NCBI RefSeq assembly: GCF_018802605.1
Contig: NZ_CP069161.1
Location: 2,852,001-2,916,000, forward strand
Length of the DNA stretch: 64,000 nucleotides
Reading direction: 5' to 3'
From: Paludibacterium paludis
GTDB lineage: Bacteria > Pseudomonadota > Gammaproteobacteria > Burkholderiales > Chromobacteriaceae
Numbering within the stretch: position 1 is the stretch's first letter; every line of letters starts with the position of its first letter. The notes under the pieces are model-generated. The model was given only the letters and a program-made list of their open reading frames with translations, was not told the origin of the DNA and did not search any database. Of this stretch, positions 1 to 8,325 are shown piece after piece. The translations under genes were made by a program, and so were the position numbers.

Positions 1-638
1 CCGACACGGTCGGCAAACCGCGCGATACCTGGCTGTACTTCCCCGGTCAGCGCCGCGTGCGCAAGGCGCCGGTGTTCAGCTACGACGCGCCGATGCCGTT
101 GACCCAGGCGCTGAACACCGTCGATTCGACCGAGCTCTTCAACGGTTCGACCGACCGCTACACCTGGCGGCTGGTCGGTAAACAGGAAATGCTGGTGCCG
201 TACAACAGTTACCGGCTCATCGACAAGACGCGCAAATACAAAGAAGTGTTCAAGGGCGCCTACGTCAACCGCGATCTGCCGCGCTACGAATTGCACCGGG
301 TCTGGAAGGTCGAGGCCGTGCTCAAACCGGGTATGCGCCATCTGTATGCGCGGCGCGATTTCTATATCGACGAAGACAGCTGGACCGTGCTGCACGAGGA
401 CACCTACGACCAGAACGGCAAGTTGTGGCGCGTACTGGAAAACACGCTCTACATGGCCCCGGAACTGCCGGCCTGCGTCAGCGAGGGCAATGTGGTGTAC
501 GACCTCGTGGACGGCCGCTACAGCGTCGATCTGTGGGGCAACGAAGAACGGGAGACCGACTGGCTGGCCGCACGCGAGGGCCGGCTCTCTCCGGCCATGT
601 TCACGCCCGAAGAATTGCGCCGCCTGGGCACGCGCTGA
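1..638 (+). CDS. DUF1329 family protein, 3' part (5' end outside window)
   Basis: The frame is open from base 3 with no start inside the window, so this is the C-terminal part (about 211 residues) of a longer gene. The opening residues read DTWLYFPGQRRVRKAP, followed by ELFNGSTDRYTWRLVGK and PYNSYRL, the pattern I associate with DUF1329 periplasmic/outer membrane proteins. A GTG at 57 could start an ORF, but the similarity runs upstream of it, so it is not the real start. Family members usually sit beside DUF1302 proteins and RND/MMPL transporters, exactly as here, and are thought to handle hydrophobic molecules in the envelope; the substrate is unknown. The gene ends 18 bp before the DUF1302 start, consistent with one operon. 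Confidence 0.8.
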   Translation, partial: DTVGKPRDTWLYFPGQRRVRKAPVFSYDAPMPLTQALNTVDSTELFNGSTDRYTWRLVGKQEMLVPYNSYRLIDKTRKYKEVFKGAYVNRDLPRYELHRVWKVEAVLKPGMRHLYARRDFYIDEDSWTVLHEDTYDQNGKLWRVLENTLYMAPELPACVSEGNVVYDLVDGRYSVDLWGNEERETDWLAAREGRLSPAMFTPEELRRLGTR

Positions 639-656
639 CCCGTGAAAGGATTCCCC

Positions 657-2375
657 ATGACAACCCGATTCGCTGCGGGCGCCGCCATGGCGCTCGTCTG
701 GCCCGCCCTGTCCTGCGCCGTGACCTTCGAGACGGATGCGCTGCGCGGCAGCGTGGACTCCACGATCACGCTGGGATTCGCCGCGCGCACCGACGCGCGC
801 GATTGCCGTTTCATCGGTCAGGACAATGGCGGCTGCGGCCCCGATCCCGAACTGAATTTCCTGAACGGCGACGACGGCGACCGCAACTACAACAGGGGAG
901 ACCTGTTTTCCCTGTACCTCAAGGGGCTGCACGAACTGTCCGTCAAAACCCTGGACGGCGCGAGCGGCGCGCTGGTGCGGGCAAGCTGGCTGCACGACTG
1001 GCGCGCGGGCAAGACCCGGGCGATTCCCCTGGCCTCCGATGCGCGGCGGCAGATCGTGACCCGCACCGAACTGCTCGATGCCTTCGTGTTCCACCAGACC
1101 GAGCTTGCCGGTCATCGCGTCCAGTGGCGCCTGGGCAACCAGGTCGTCAGCTGGGGCGAGGATCTGTTCATTCTGGGCGGAGTGAACACCATCAACGCCA
1201 TCGACTCCCAGCGCGCGCACCTGCCCGGCACCCCGGTCAAGGAAATCCTGCGGCCGGCGCCGATGCTGGCGCTCAACGGAGACCTGGGCGCCGGCTGGTC
1301 CGCCGAAGCCTACTGGCAATTCAAATGGAACAGCTGGCGCATGGATCCGGCCGGCAGCTACTTTTCCACGATGGACACCGTGGGCAAGGGCGCCCGGGGG
1401 ATCTATTTCGGCAACAGTCTGAGCGCCCAGCTGGGTCCCGATATCGGCGCGGGACTCGCCACGCCCGACATTCCGGGCGGCAAGCCATTCTTTCCCTATG
1501 CCGGGGAAAACCGTCCCGGCGCGCGCGACCGGCAATACGGCATGGCGTTGCGTTACAAGCCCGATGACGCGGGCAGCGAACTGGCCTTCTACTACCTGCG
1601 CTACAACGACAAGATGCCGCAGGTCGGTTTCCGGCAATTCGGCAAGGACCCGGTGTTCGGCCTGCCGCAAGGCGAGATTTTCATGAACTGGGGCACCCGG
1701 CGCGAACTGTTCGGCCTGAGCGGTCACACCTCGCTCGGCGACCTGGCCCTCGGCAGCGAGCTGTCGTACCGGCCGCGCGACTCGGTGGGCATCGTGGCGC
1801 CCGTCGATCCGCTGGGGCGTGCCAGTTTCACGAGCCCGGGCTACGCGACCGAGCGCAAATGGCAGTGGAACGTGAGCGCGGTCTATTCGGCGACACCGTC
1901 CAACAGTCTGTCGGGACTCGTGTCCTTGCTGGGAGCCTCGCAGGTCGATCTGTCGGCCGAGGCGGCCGTGGTCCACTACCCCGGCCTCAATCCGGCGCCT
2001 TACACGCCGGATGCGCCGGTGCACTGGGATTTCAGCCGCGGCGGCAAAGCCTATTTCGTGCCCTACCCGCGCGGAGCCTCGGTGAGCAAGACCTCCTGGG
2101 GTTATGTTCTGCAAGTGTCGCCGCAGTACCCGGGGATTTTCGGCAGCAACCTGACGTTCACCCCCGAGCTTAGCGTATCCCACGATGTAAAAGGCATCAG
2201 CCCGAACACCATCCCCTTCGTCGCGGGGCGCAAGGCCGCCACCCTGAACCTCAACCTTTCGCGCACATCCCAGTGGAAGGCTTCGCTGGGTTACACCACG
2301 TTCTGGGGCGGCGGATTGAACAATCCCCTTTCTGATCGCGACTTCGTCTCGGCCAGCTTCAGCGTGAATTTCTGA
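657..2375 (+). CDS. DUF1302 outer membrane protein
   Basis: 572 residues. I chose ATG 657 because a GAAAGGA ribosome site lies just upstream and the protein then opens with a signal peptide (MTTRFAAGAAMALVWPAL, cleavage near SCA). A GTG at 642 in frame would overlap that ribosome site. The mature part is rich in alternating aromatic and polar residues, and the last residue is phenylalanine (SVNF), typical of outer membrane beta-barrels assembled by BAM. DUF1302 proteins pair with DUF1329 proteins, as here. The next gene starts 13 bp downstream after a strong GAGGAGGGGG ribosome site. The likely role is an outer membrane channel or receptor for a hydrophobic compound moved by the RND transporter; that role is inferred from context only. 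Confidence 0.8.
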   Translation: MTTRFAAGAAMALVWPALSCAVTFETDALRGSVDSTITLGFAARTDARDCRFIGQDNGGCGPDPELNFLNGDDGDRNYNRGDLFSLYLKGLHELSVKTLDGASGALVRASWLHDWRAGKTRAIPLASDARRQIVTRTELLDAFVFHQTELAGHRVQWRLGNQVVSWGEDLFILGGVNTINAIDSQRAHLPGTPVKEILRPAPMLALNGDLGAGWSAEAYWQFKWNSWRMDPAGSYFSTMDTVGKGARGIYFGNSLSAQLGPDIGAGLATPDIPGGKPFFPYAGENRPGARDRQYGMALRYKPDDAGSELAFYYLRYNDKMPQVGFRQFGKDPVFGLPQGEIFMNWGTRRELFGLSGHTSLGDLALGSELSYRPRDSVGIVAPVDPLGRASFTSPGYATERKWQWNVSAVYSATPSNSLSGLVSLLGASQVDLSAEAAVVHYPGLNPAPYTPDAPVHWDFSRGGKAYFVPYPRGASVSKTSWGYVLQVSPQYPGIFGSNLTFTPELSVSHDVKGISPNTIPFVAGRKAATLNLNLSRTSQWKASLGYTTFWGGGLNNPLSDRDFVSASFSVNF

Positions 2376-2388
2376 GGAGGGGGATGGC

Positions 2389-4734
2389 ATGACAGCCCGT
2401 CTCGAAGCGTTCCTGTTCGCCCATCGGCGCGCGTTTCTCGTGCTCATGGCGATGCTGACCGTCCTGCTCGGCCAGGCCGCGCTGCGTCTAGAACTGTCCG
2501 CCGGTTTCGACAAGCAGCTGCCGGCCGGGCACGAGTTCATCCGGACCTTCGTCAAGTACGCCGATACGTTCTCCGGGGCGAATCAGGTCATCGTCGCGGT
2601 CGAGCCGCGCCGGGGAGGCATCTGGACGCCCGATGGTATCCGCGCGCTCGCCGATGCGCACCAGGCGATGTTTTTCCTGCCCGGCATCGACCGGCGCACG
2701 GTGATGTCGCTGTGGTCGCCCGCCGCGCGCTATACCGCCATCACCGAAGAAGGGTTCAAGGGCGGTCCGCTGATCGACGGAGACATCACCCGCGACAACC
2801 TGACCGCCTCCCGCATTGCCCAGATCCGCGACAATGCGCGCCGGGGCGGCTACATCGGCTCGCTGGTCGCCGCCGACGGCTCGGCCGCCCTGATCAGCGC
2901 CCAGGTCGCGGCGCATGACGCGGCCGGCCGGCCGGTGGATCTGCTGGCGCTCGGCCAGTCACTGGAAAAGGACATCCGGCAACGCTTCGAGACACCCGGC
3001 GTGACGATCCGGCTTATCGGCTTCACCAGCGAAATGAGCGAAATCGCCCGCCAGGCCCGCAACGTCGCGGGGTTCTTCCTGCTCGCGGGTCTCTTCACCA
3101 CACTGGCGGTATACCTGTACGCCAAAAGCTGGCGTCTGACCCTGCTGACGATCTTCTGTTCGGCGGTGTCGGTCGTCTGGCAACTGGGCGCCTTGCGTCT
3201 GGCGGGATACGGGCTCGATCCGCTGGCCATGCTGATCCCCTTTCTGGTGTTCTCGATCGGAGTGTCCCACGGCGTTCAGCAGGTGAACGTGCTGTGTCGG
3301 CAGATCGCCGCCGGTCACAGCGCAGGGGACGCCGCGCGCAGCGCCTTCCGCACCCTGCTGGTTCCGGGAACGCTGGCGCTGGCCACCGCCCTGACCGGAT
3401 TTGTCACGCTGCTCCTGGTCCCGATCGACATGATTCGCGAACTGGCGGTCACCGCGGGCATCGGCGTGGGGTTCAAGATCATCTCCAACCTGTTTCTGCT
3501 GCCGGTACTGGCCAGCTATCTGCGATTCGATGCCAGGCAGGCCCGGCGCATCGAAGAGGCCCGGCTCCGTCACTCGCGCTGGCTTGACCGGCTCTCCTGG
3601 GTGGCCCGGCCGCGCAATGCGCGGCTGACCGTGGCCCTCGTCGCGGTGGCGGGCATCCTGTGCCATATCGCATCGCTCGACAGGCAGGTGGGCGATGTCC
3701 GTCCCGGCACGCCGCAGTTGCGCGCCGACTCGCGCTACAACCTCGACGCGGCGTTCATCGCCGGCCATTTCAACCTGGGGCTGGACATCCTGACGGTGAT
3801 CGCGGAAGGCCCTCGCGACGCCTGCACCCGCCACGATGTGATGACCTACCTTGACCGGCTGGGCTGGCGTATCCGCAACGTGCCCGGCGTCGTATCGGTC
3901 GCGTCGGCCGCGACCCTTGCCAAGGAGGCCAACGCGGGATGGAACGAAGGCTACCCCGGCTGGACCGCCCTGCCGGTCAGCGCCAAGGCCCTGGCCAATG
4001 ATGTCGACGGCGCGCAAACGCTGGCTCTGGCCAATGCCGATTGCACGGCCCTGCCCTTGCAGATCAACCTTGCCGATCATCGTGCCGCGACCATCGACCG
4101 GGTGGTCGCGGCCATCCGGCACGACACCCGGGCCGAAACCCTGCCCGGCATCACGATCCGGCTCGCCAGCGGTTCGGTCGGCGTGATCGCCGCGATCAAC
4201 GACGTGCTGGAACGCTCGGAGGGGCCGATGCTGATGTACGTCTACGCGGTCATCGTGCTTCTGGTGCTCGCTGTTTACCGCGACTGGCGCGCGGCGCTGG
4301 CCTGCTGCCTGCCGCTGACCATCGCCACGCAGATGGGCTATGCCCTGATGCAGGCGCTGTCCATCGGACTGACCGTCGCCACCTTGCCGGTGATGGTGCT
4401 CGCCACCGGTATCGGCGTCGACTACGCCTTCTATATCTACAACCGCCTGATGGCCCACCTGGGCCGCGGACACGTCGTGACCGACGCGTTCGCGCTCGCC
4501 CTGAAAGAGACCGGCAACGCCACGATCTTCACGGCCCTGACGCTGGCGATCGGCGTATCGACCTGGGTGTTTTCCGGGTTGAAATTCCAGGCCGACATGG
4601 GGCTTTTGCTCGCCTTCATGTTCCTGGCCAACATGGTGATGGCGATGACGGCGTTGCCGGCCCTCGCCATCACACTCGAAACCCTGGTGCCGGCGCGACG
4701 CCGCCGCCCTCTTCCTTTCGGACACGAAGCATGA
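2389..4734 (+). CDS. RND/MMPL-family transporter
   Basis: 781 residues. The architecture is duplicated: a membrane segment near residues 14-32, a large periplasmic loop, a bundle of hydrophobic segments (about 220-375), another membrane segment near 405, a second periplasmic loop, and a second bundle (about 615-770). This is the MMPL/HpnN type of RND transporter, which works without a separate membrane-fusion protein. Such proteins export lipids or other hydrophobic molecules using the proton gradient. It lies between a DUF1302 barrel and a YCF48-like protein, a combination that recurs in pseudomonads and Burkholderia. The stop overlaps the next start by 4 nt (ATGA), implying translational coupling. 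The cargo cannot be read from the sequence. Confidence 0.85.
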   Translation: MTARLEAFLFAHRRAFLVLMAMLTVLLGQAALRLELSAGFDKQLPAGHEFIRTFVKYADTFSGANQVIVAVEPRRGGIWTPDGIRALADAHQAMFFLPGIDRRTVMSLWSPAARYTAITEEGFKGGPLIDGDITRDNLTASRIAQIRDNARRGGYIGSLVAADGSAALISAQVAAHDAAGRPVDLLALGQSLEKDIRQRFETPGVTIRLIGFTSEMSEIARQARNVAGFFLLAGLFTTLAVYLYAKSWRLTLLTIFCSAVSVVWQLGALRLAGYGLDPLAMLIPFLVFSIGVSHGVQQVNVLCRQIAAGHSAGDAARSAFRTLLVPGTLALATALTGFVTLLLVPIDMIRELAVTAGIGVGFKIISNLFLLPVLASYLRFDARQARRIEEARLRHSRWLDRLSWVARPRNARLTVALVAVAGILCHIASLDRQVGDVRPGTPQLRADSRYNLDAAFIAGHFNLGLDILTVIAEGPRDACTRHDVMTYLDRLGWRIRNVPGVVSVASAATLAKEANAGWNEGYPGWTALPVSAKALANDVDGAQTLALANADCTALPLQINLADHRAATIDRVVAAIRHDTRAETLPGITIRLASGSVGVIAAINDVLERSEGPMLMYVYAVIVLLVLAVYRDWRAALACCLPLTIATQMGYALMQALSIGLTVATLPVMVLATGIGVDYAFYIYNRLMAHLGRGHVVTDAFALALKETGNATIFTALTLAIGVSTWVFSGLKFQADMGLLLAFMFLANMVMAMTALPALAITLETLVPARRRRPLPFGHEA

Positions 4735-5672
4735 GACTCCCCGCTCTTGTTCTCCTCCTTGTTCTGGCGATCCCGGTGCCCGCGGCGGCATCGCCCCGCG
4801 ATGCGCTCATCGTGCCTCACGCGACCCGCGCGGCGCAGTTCCGGGTGGCGCAGGCGGGAACGCGGATCGTTACCGCCGGCGATCATGGCACCATCCTGCT
4901 GTCGGATGATGCCGGCGCGCACTGGCGGCAGGCCCGCCGCGTTCCGCAAGACACCACCCTGACGGCGCTGTTTTTCGCCGACAAGCGGCGCGGCTGGACC
5001 GCCGGCCACGGCGGCGTCATCCTGGCGACACAGGACGCGGGCGAGACCTGGCAAGTGCAAAAACGGGGAGGCAAGGATGACCGGCCGGTGTTCTCCCTGT
5101 GGTTCGAAACACCGCTGCACGGTTTTGCCGCCGGGGCGTTCGGCCTGCTGCTGGAAACGCACGACGGCGGCGGCACCTGGCGGGCGCGGGCCTTGCCCGC
5201 CGGCATGGAAGACCGTCATCTGTACCAGGTATTCGGGCACGGCAAGGCGTTGTGGGTCACGTCCGAGGAGGGACGCCTGCTCCACTCGACCAACGCCGGA
5301 CGGGACTGGCGCGTTCGCGCGACGCCGGCGCGCGGTTCGCTGTGGGGCGGACTGGTGTTGCGCGACGGCTCGGTGATGGTCATGGGACTGAAGGGACAAC
5401 TGCTGCTCTCGCGCAACGGCGGAGAGCGCTGGGACACGGTGGACACCGGCACGGAGCGCTCCCTGACCGGAGGCATCGAACTGGCGGACGGCAGCGTGCT
5501 GGCAAGCGGCCTGGACGGCGCCATTTTGCACGCGCGGCCGCCGTTCGCCGGCGCGCGAACGTACACGGCGTCCGGACGACAGAATCTTGCGGGGCTCGCC
5601 GCGCTGCCGGGAAAACGTCTGCTGCTGCTTGGCGGCAACGGCCTGTCCGTCGTACCGGCGCCCCTGTGGTAA
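4731..5672 (+). CDS. YCF48/BNR-repeat beta-propeller protein, exported
   Basis: 313 residues from ATG 4731, which overlaps the transporter stop. The same frame is open much further upstream, but the signal peptide (MRLPALVLLLVLAIPVPAAA) fixes the start here. The mature protein has repeated blades with the signature S.DAG..W, for example LSDDAGAHWRQ, ATQDAGETWQV, ETHDGGGTWRA, STNAGRDWRV and LSRNGGERWDT. That is the BNR/YCF48 propeller seen in photosystem II assembly factor homologues; in non-photosynthetic bacteria its partner is unknown. As fourth gene of the DUF1329-DUF1302-MMPL unit it probably acts in the periplasm with the transporter, perhaps as an assembly or substrate-handling factor. 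Confidence 0.82.
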   Translation: MRLPALVLLLVLAIPVPAAASPRDALIVPHATRAAQFRVAQAGTRIVTAGDHGTILLSDDAGAHWRQARRVPQDTTLTALFFADKRRGWTAGHGGVILATQDAGETWQVQKRGGKDDRPVFSLWFETPLHGFAAGAFGLLLETHDGGGTWRARALPAGMEDRHLYQVFGHGKALWVTSEEGRLLHSTNAGRDWRVRATPARGSLWGGLVLRDGSVMVMGLKGQLLLSRNGGERWDTVDTGTERSLTGGIELADGSVLASGLDGAILHARPPFAGARTYTASGRQNLAGLAALPGKRLLLLGGNGLSVVPAPLW

Positions 5673-5681
5673 CATCGGCGC

Positions 5682-6323
5682 ATGACGGAAACGATCAAGC
5701 CCCCCTCTTCCGGTGCCGCGCCGCGCCGTGCGCCGCGCCAGGAGCGCAGTCGGCAGCGCGTCCAGGACATTCTCGATGCGGCCGCCCTGGTCATCGCCGA
5801 GGTCGGCCTCGAAGCCGCCACCCTCTCCGAGGTCGCGCGGCGCGCGAACATCACCCTCGCTTCGCTGTACCGGTATTTCCCCAACAAGGCCGCCGTGGTG
5901 CGTCAGTTGGCGGAGCACCAACTGGCAAAATTGCGCGAACCGATGGCGCGTTTCGCGCAGAGCGCCGACATTCCGGGGGACATCGATACCATCATCGACG
6001 TCTTCGCGGACTTTTACCGCAAGGAGCCGGCCTACCGCGAAGTCTGGTCGGGCATCGGCGCCATGCCGGAACTCGCTGCGCTCGATCAGGAGGATCTGCT
6101 CAGCAATGTCGATCTGATGAGCTCGACACTGCGGGAGCGCTTCCCGCACCTTGACGAAGCGGACGCCCGTGCGATCACCACGATGCTGACCCGGGCCATC
6201 GGCGCCGTGCTGCGCCTGGCGATGGTCATGGACGACAGGGTTGCCGAGGTCATGCTGGCCGAAGTCAAATTCATGGCGCGCTCCTACCTTCGGGCGCGCC
6301 TCGCGCCGCCCAACCCCGTTTAG
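5682..6323 (+). CDS. TetR-family transcriptional regulator
   Basis: 213 residues. The N-terminal domain (about 22-70) is a clear TetR helix-turn-helix: RVQDILDAAALVIAEVG, then SEVARRANITLASLYRYF and PNKAAVVRQLAEH. The C-terminal ligand-binding half is less conserved, as usual. The gene starts only 9 bp after the YCF48-like gene on the same strand and no terminator is visible between them, so it is likely the last gene of the envelope operon and its autoregulator. No good ribosome site precedes ATG 5682. A repressor that responds to the exported compound is the usual arrangement for a TetR beside a transporter, but neither ligand nor operator is visible. Confidence 0.85.
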   Translation: MTETIKPPSSGAAPRRAPRQERSRQRVQDILDAAALVIAEVGLEAATLSEVARRANITLASLYRYFPNKAAVVRQLAEHQLAKLREPMARFAQSADIPGDIDTIIDVFADFYRKEPAYREVWSGIGAMPELAALDQEDLLSNVDLMSSTLRERFPHLDEADARAITTMLTRAIGAVLRLAMVMDDRVAEVMLAEVKFMARSYLRARLAPPNPV

Positions 6324-6377
6324 CCCCGCCGGCCGGCGCCGCCTCACCGCTCCCCGAAGGGCAGCAGGGCCGGTACC

Positions 6378-6490
6378 TCGGCAACGGGTACCTGCATATC
6401 AACAATTCCTCGGTTTCCTGGGTCAAGGATCATCCGCACCGGGCGGTCGCGACCTATGGAACGGTCGATGCGCCGAAAGTCCGGGTGTTC
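6378..6490 (+). pseudogene. Inverted C-terminal fragment of the astacin-like family
   Basis: Read on the plus strand in the frame of base 6392, this segment encodes LHINNSSVSWVKDHPHRAVA, then TYGTVDAPKVRVF. It matches the C-terminal region of the two intact paralogues (HINNPAAAWVRDHPHRVVA, TYGTVKEPKVRVF), which lie on the minus strand. The rest of this broken copy (6494-6942) is on the minus strand, so the tail has been inverted relative to its own body. There is no start codon or ribosome site; the fragment is dead DNA that records a rearrangement. The breakpoint lies between about 6490 and 6505. Confidence 0.75.
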
Positions 6491-6493
6491 CGG

Positions 6494-6942
6494 CGGCGGT
6501 CATCGAGCAGAAACGGGCGGAATTCCGTCACGGGGTCGGTATTGATACCCGGCCCCGGCAAAGCCGCGCAACACAAAGCCCTGATAGGCGCAGGCCGAGG
6601 TACCGTGATGTTCAACGGATCCTCCGTGCCGGTCAGGCACGGCCGGCTGTAGGCCTCGGCCGCGAGATGCCGCCATGCGATCCGGATGACCGGCTCGGGG
6701 ATCTGATCCACCGACGGATCCAGCCGCCGGAAACGCAATAGGGTCTTGTCCTCGATGATCTTCATTGCGTCGTCCACGGTATGCCGGGGCACTCCGGTAT
6801 CGATCACGATCGGAACGCATTGTCGCTTCCGACCAGTCTTGACGTCTCCCCTGCCTCCGCCACCGTGCACACCGCGAACATCCGCAGACCACCCAGCCCC
6901 ATGCCGTGAATTGCACGCCCGATCGTTTCTTTCCGTTTCATG
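6494..6942 (-). pseudogene. Broken third copy of the astacin-like secreted protein
   Basis: A third family member starting at ATG 6942 (MKRKETIGRAIHGMG, a signal peptide like those of the intact copies). The frame is lost soon after the signal peptide and resumes as VPIVIDTGVPRHTVDDAMKI, EDKTLLRFRRLD and VIRIAWRHLAAEA. It shifts again before SACAYQGFVLRGFAGAG, then jumps straight to TEFRPFLL. About 170 codons between these two points in the intact copies are missing, including the region of the former zinc site. The C-terminal tail is found inverted at 6378-6490. The combination of two frame changes, an internal deletion and an inversion makes this a clear pseudogene. Confidence 0.75.
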
Positions 6943-7030
6943 GTTATCGCTCCGTTGGCAAAGTGCGAGGAAAATACGCATTCGCATCTTCCTGTTTTCC
7001 CAATCGCCCGCTCGCCGGCCTTCCGGAGCG

Positions 7031-8197
7031 TCACCTGTCCCCGAACGAAAAATAGGCTGGCGGGGTTCCCAGCGAAATGCGCAACGGCAGATCGAACACG
7101 CGGACCTTCGGTTCCTTCACCGTGCCGTAGGTCGCGACAACCCGGTGCGGATGATCCCGAACCCAGGCAGCCGCGGGGTTATTGATGTGTATCTTCCACG
7201 CATTGTGGTGGTCGAAGCGCTGATACATCAGGAATGGGCGGAATTCCGTCACGAGGTTGGTAGTCGAACCAAACGCGGGGATGACCGCCACATGTCTCAG
7301 CAAAGATCCACGGCCCTCGGTGAAGTCTTTCACCTTCAAGTCCGGATCGCCCAGCGCATGCCCTCTCTTGAACATCTCCACGGTCCGGATCGGTGTGGCG
7401 ACATTATCGCCGATAACGATATCCTCCTGATGGCCGTTGCGGCCATAAACATAGAAACCGACCCGGATGACCGGATCGTCATTGGCTGTCACGATGGAGG
7501 CCACAGTCGCCCCGGCCGAGCGCGGCGGTTTGCCGTCGGGCGACGGGTAGCGCTTGTTCAGTTGCTCGATATCGCCGTCCGACAGATTGCCGATCACCCC
7601 ACCGGTATCAACCCGGGTGGTATGCGTCGCGCTGCACGCCGGATCGTCATTCAGCGGCGAGTCACGATCCATGTTGACCGGGCAATACGCCGCTCGGGCC
7701 GGATGCAGAATCATCGACGCATCGTGCAGGATGGTATTGGGGTCGTTGCAGACGATGTAGGGGGTTTCGTTGGTCGTGTTGCGGTGGATATGGTGCACAC
7801 CCAGCGCCGCGGCCAGGCCGCGCAGCACGAAGCCGCGATAGGCGCAGGCCGAGGTCACCGTGATGGTCAACGGATCGTCCGAACCGGTCAGGCACGGCCG
7901 GCTATCGGCCTCGGCCCGCACATACCGCCACCCGATGCGGATGACCGCTTCCGGAAACGGATCCGAGACCGGATTCAGCCGCCGGAAACGCAGTGTGGTC
8001 TTGTCCTCGATGATATTTATCGCGTCCTCGACGATATGCGCCGGCACTCCGGCGTCGATCACGATCGGCACGGAATTGTCGATGCCGACCAGACCCTTTT
8101 TTTCGTCGGCCTGCGCCACACCGCAAACCGCGGACATCAGCAGGCCGGCGGCTCCCAGGCCGCGCCATCCGCGCACCCGTGTTTTTTCTCTTTTCAT
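7031..8197 (-). CDS. Secreted astacin-like protein lacking the zinc motif (copy A)
   Basis: 388 residues starting at ATG 8197 with GGAG upstream. A signal peptide (residues 1-30, ending GVAQA) leads to a domain with the astacin layout: NSVPIVIDAGVP near 41, LRFRRL near 69, an SAC segment at 116, a Met-turn-like ASMILHP near 160, and the astacin closing motif NLSDGDIEQLNKRYP. In true astacins the zinc site is HExxHxxGxxHE. Here the equivalent is R126-G127-x-x-A130-x-x-G133-x-x-H136-I137, so two of three zinc ligands and the catalytic Glu are gone. About 170 further residues form a C-terminal domain I do not recognise. It is likely secreted and not a protease; a binding or inhibitor role is possible. 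Copy B lies upstream. Confidence 0.7.
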   Translation of the reverse strand: MKREKTRVRGWRGLGAAGLLMSAVCGVAQADEKKGLVGIDNSVPIVIDAGVPAHIVEDAINIIEDKTTLRFRRLNPVSDPFPEAVIRIGWRYVRAEADSRPCLTGSDDPLTITVTSACAYRGFVLRGLAAALGVHHIHRNTTNETPYIVCNDPNTILHDASMILHPARAAYCPVNMDRDSPLNDDPACSATHTTRVDTGGVIGNLSDGDIEQLNKRYPSPDGKPPRSAGATVASIVTANDDPVIRVGFYVYGRNGHQEDIVIGDNVATPIRTVEMFKRGHALGDPDLKVKDFTEGRGSLLRHVAVIPAFGSTTNLVTEFRPFLMYQRFDHHNAWKIHINNPAAAWVRDHPHRVVATYGTVKEPKVRVFDLPLRISLGTPPAYFSFGDR

Positions 8198-8325
8198 GAC
8201 CCGCGCTCCGTTTGGTAAAGGAGGCTCTAGTCAACCTGCTCCGGGCATCGGCAAACAGGGGGGGTCAGACGATTCGTCACGGGAAAAACTCTCATTCGGC
8301 GGATCGCCCCCGGCGACACCGGGGG

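Noticed and set aside
4041..4730. Upstream extension of the YCF48-like frame
   Set aside because: It overlaps the MMPL gene and lacks protein-like composition; a signal peptide and an ATGA overlap mark the true start at 4731.
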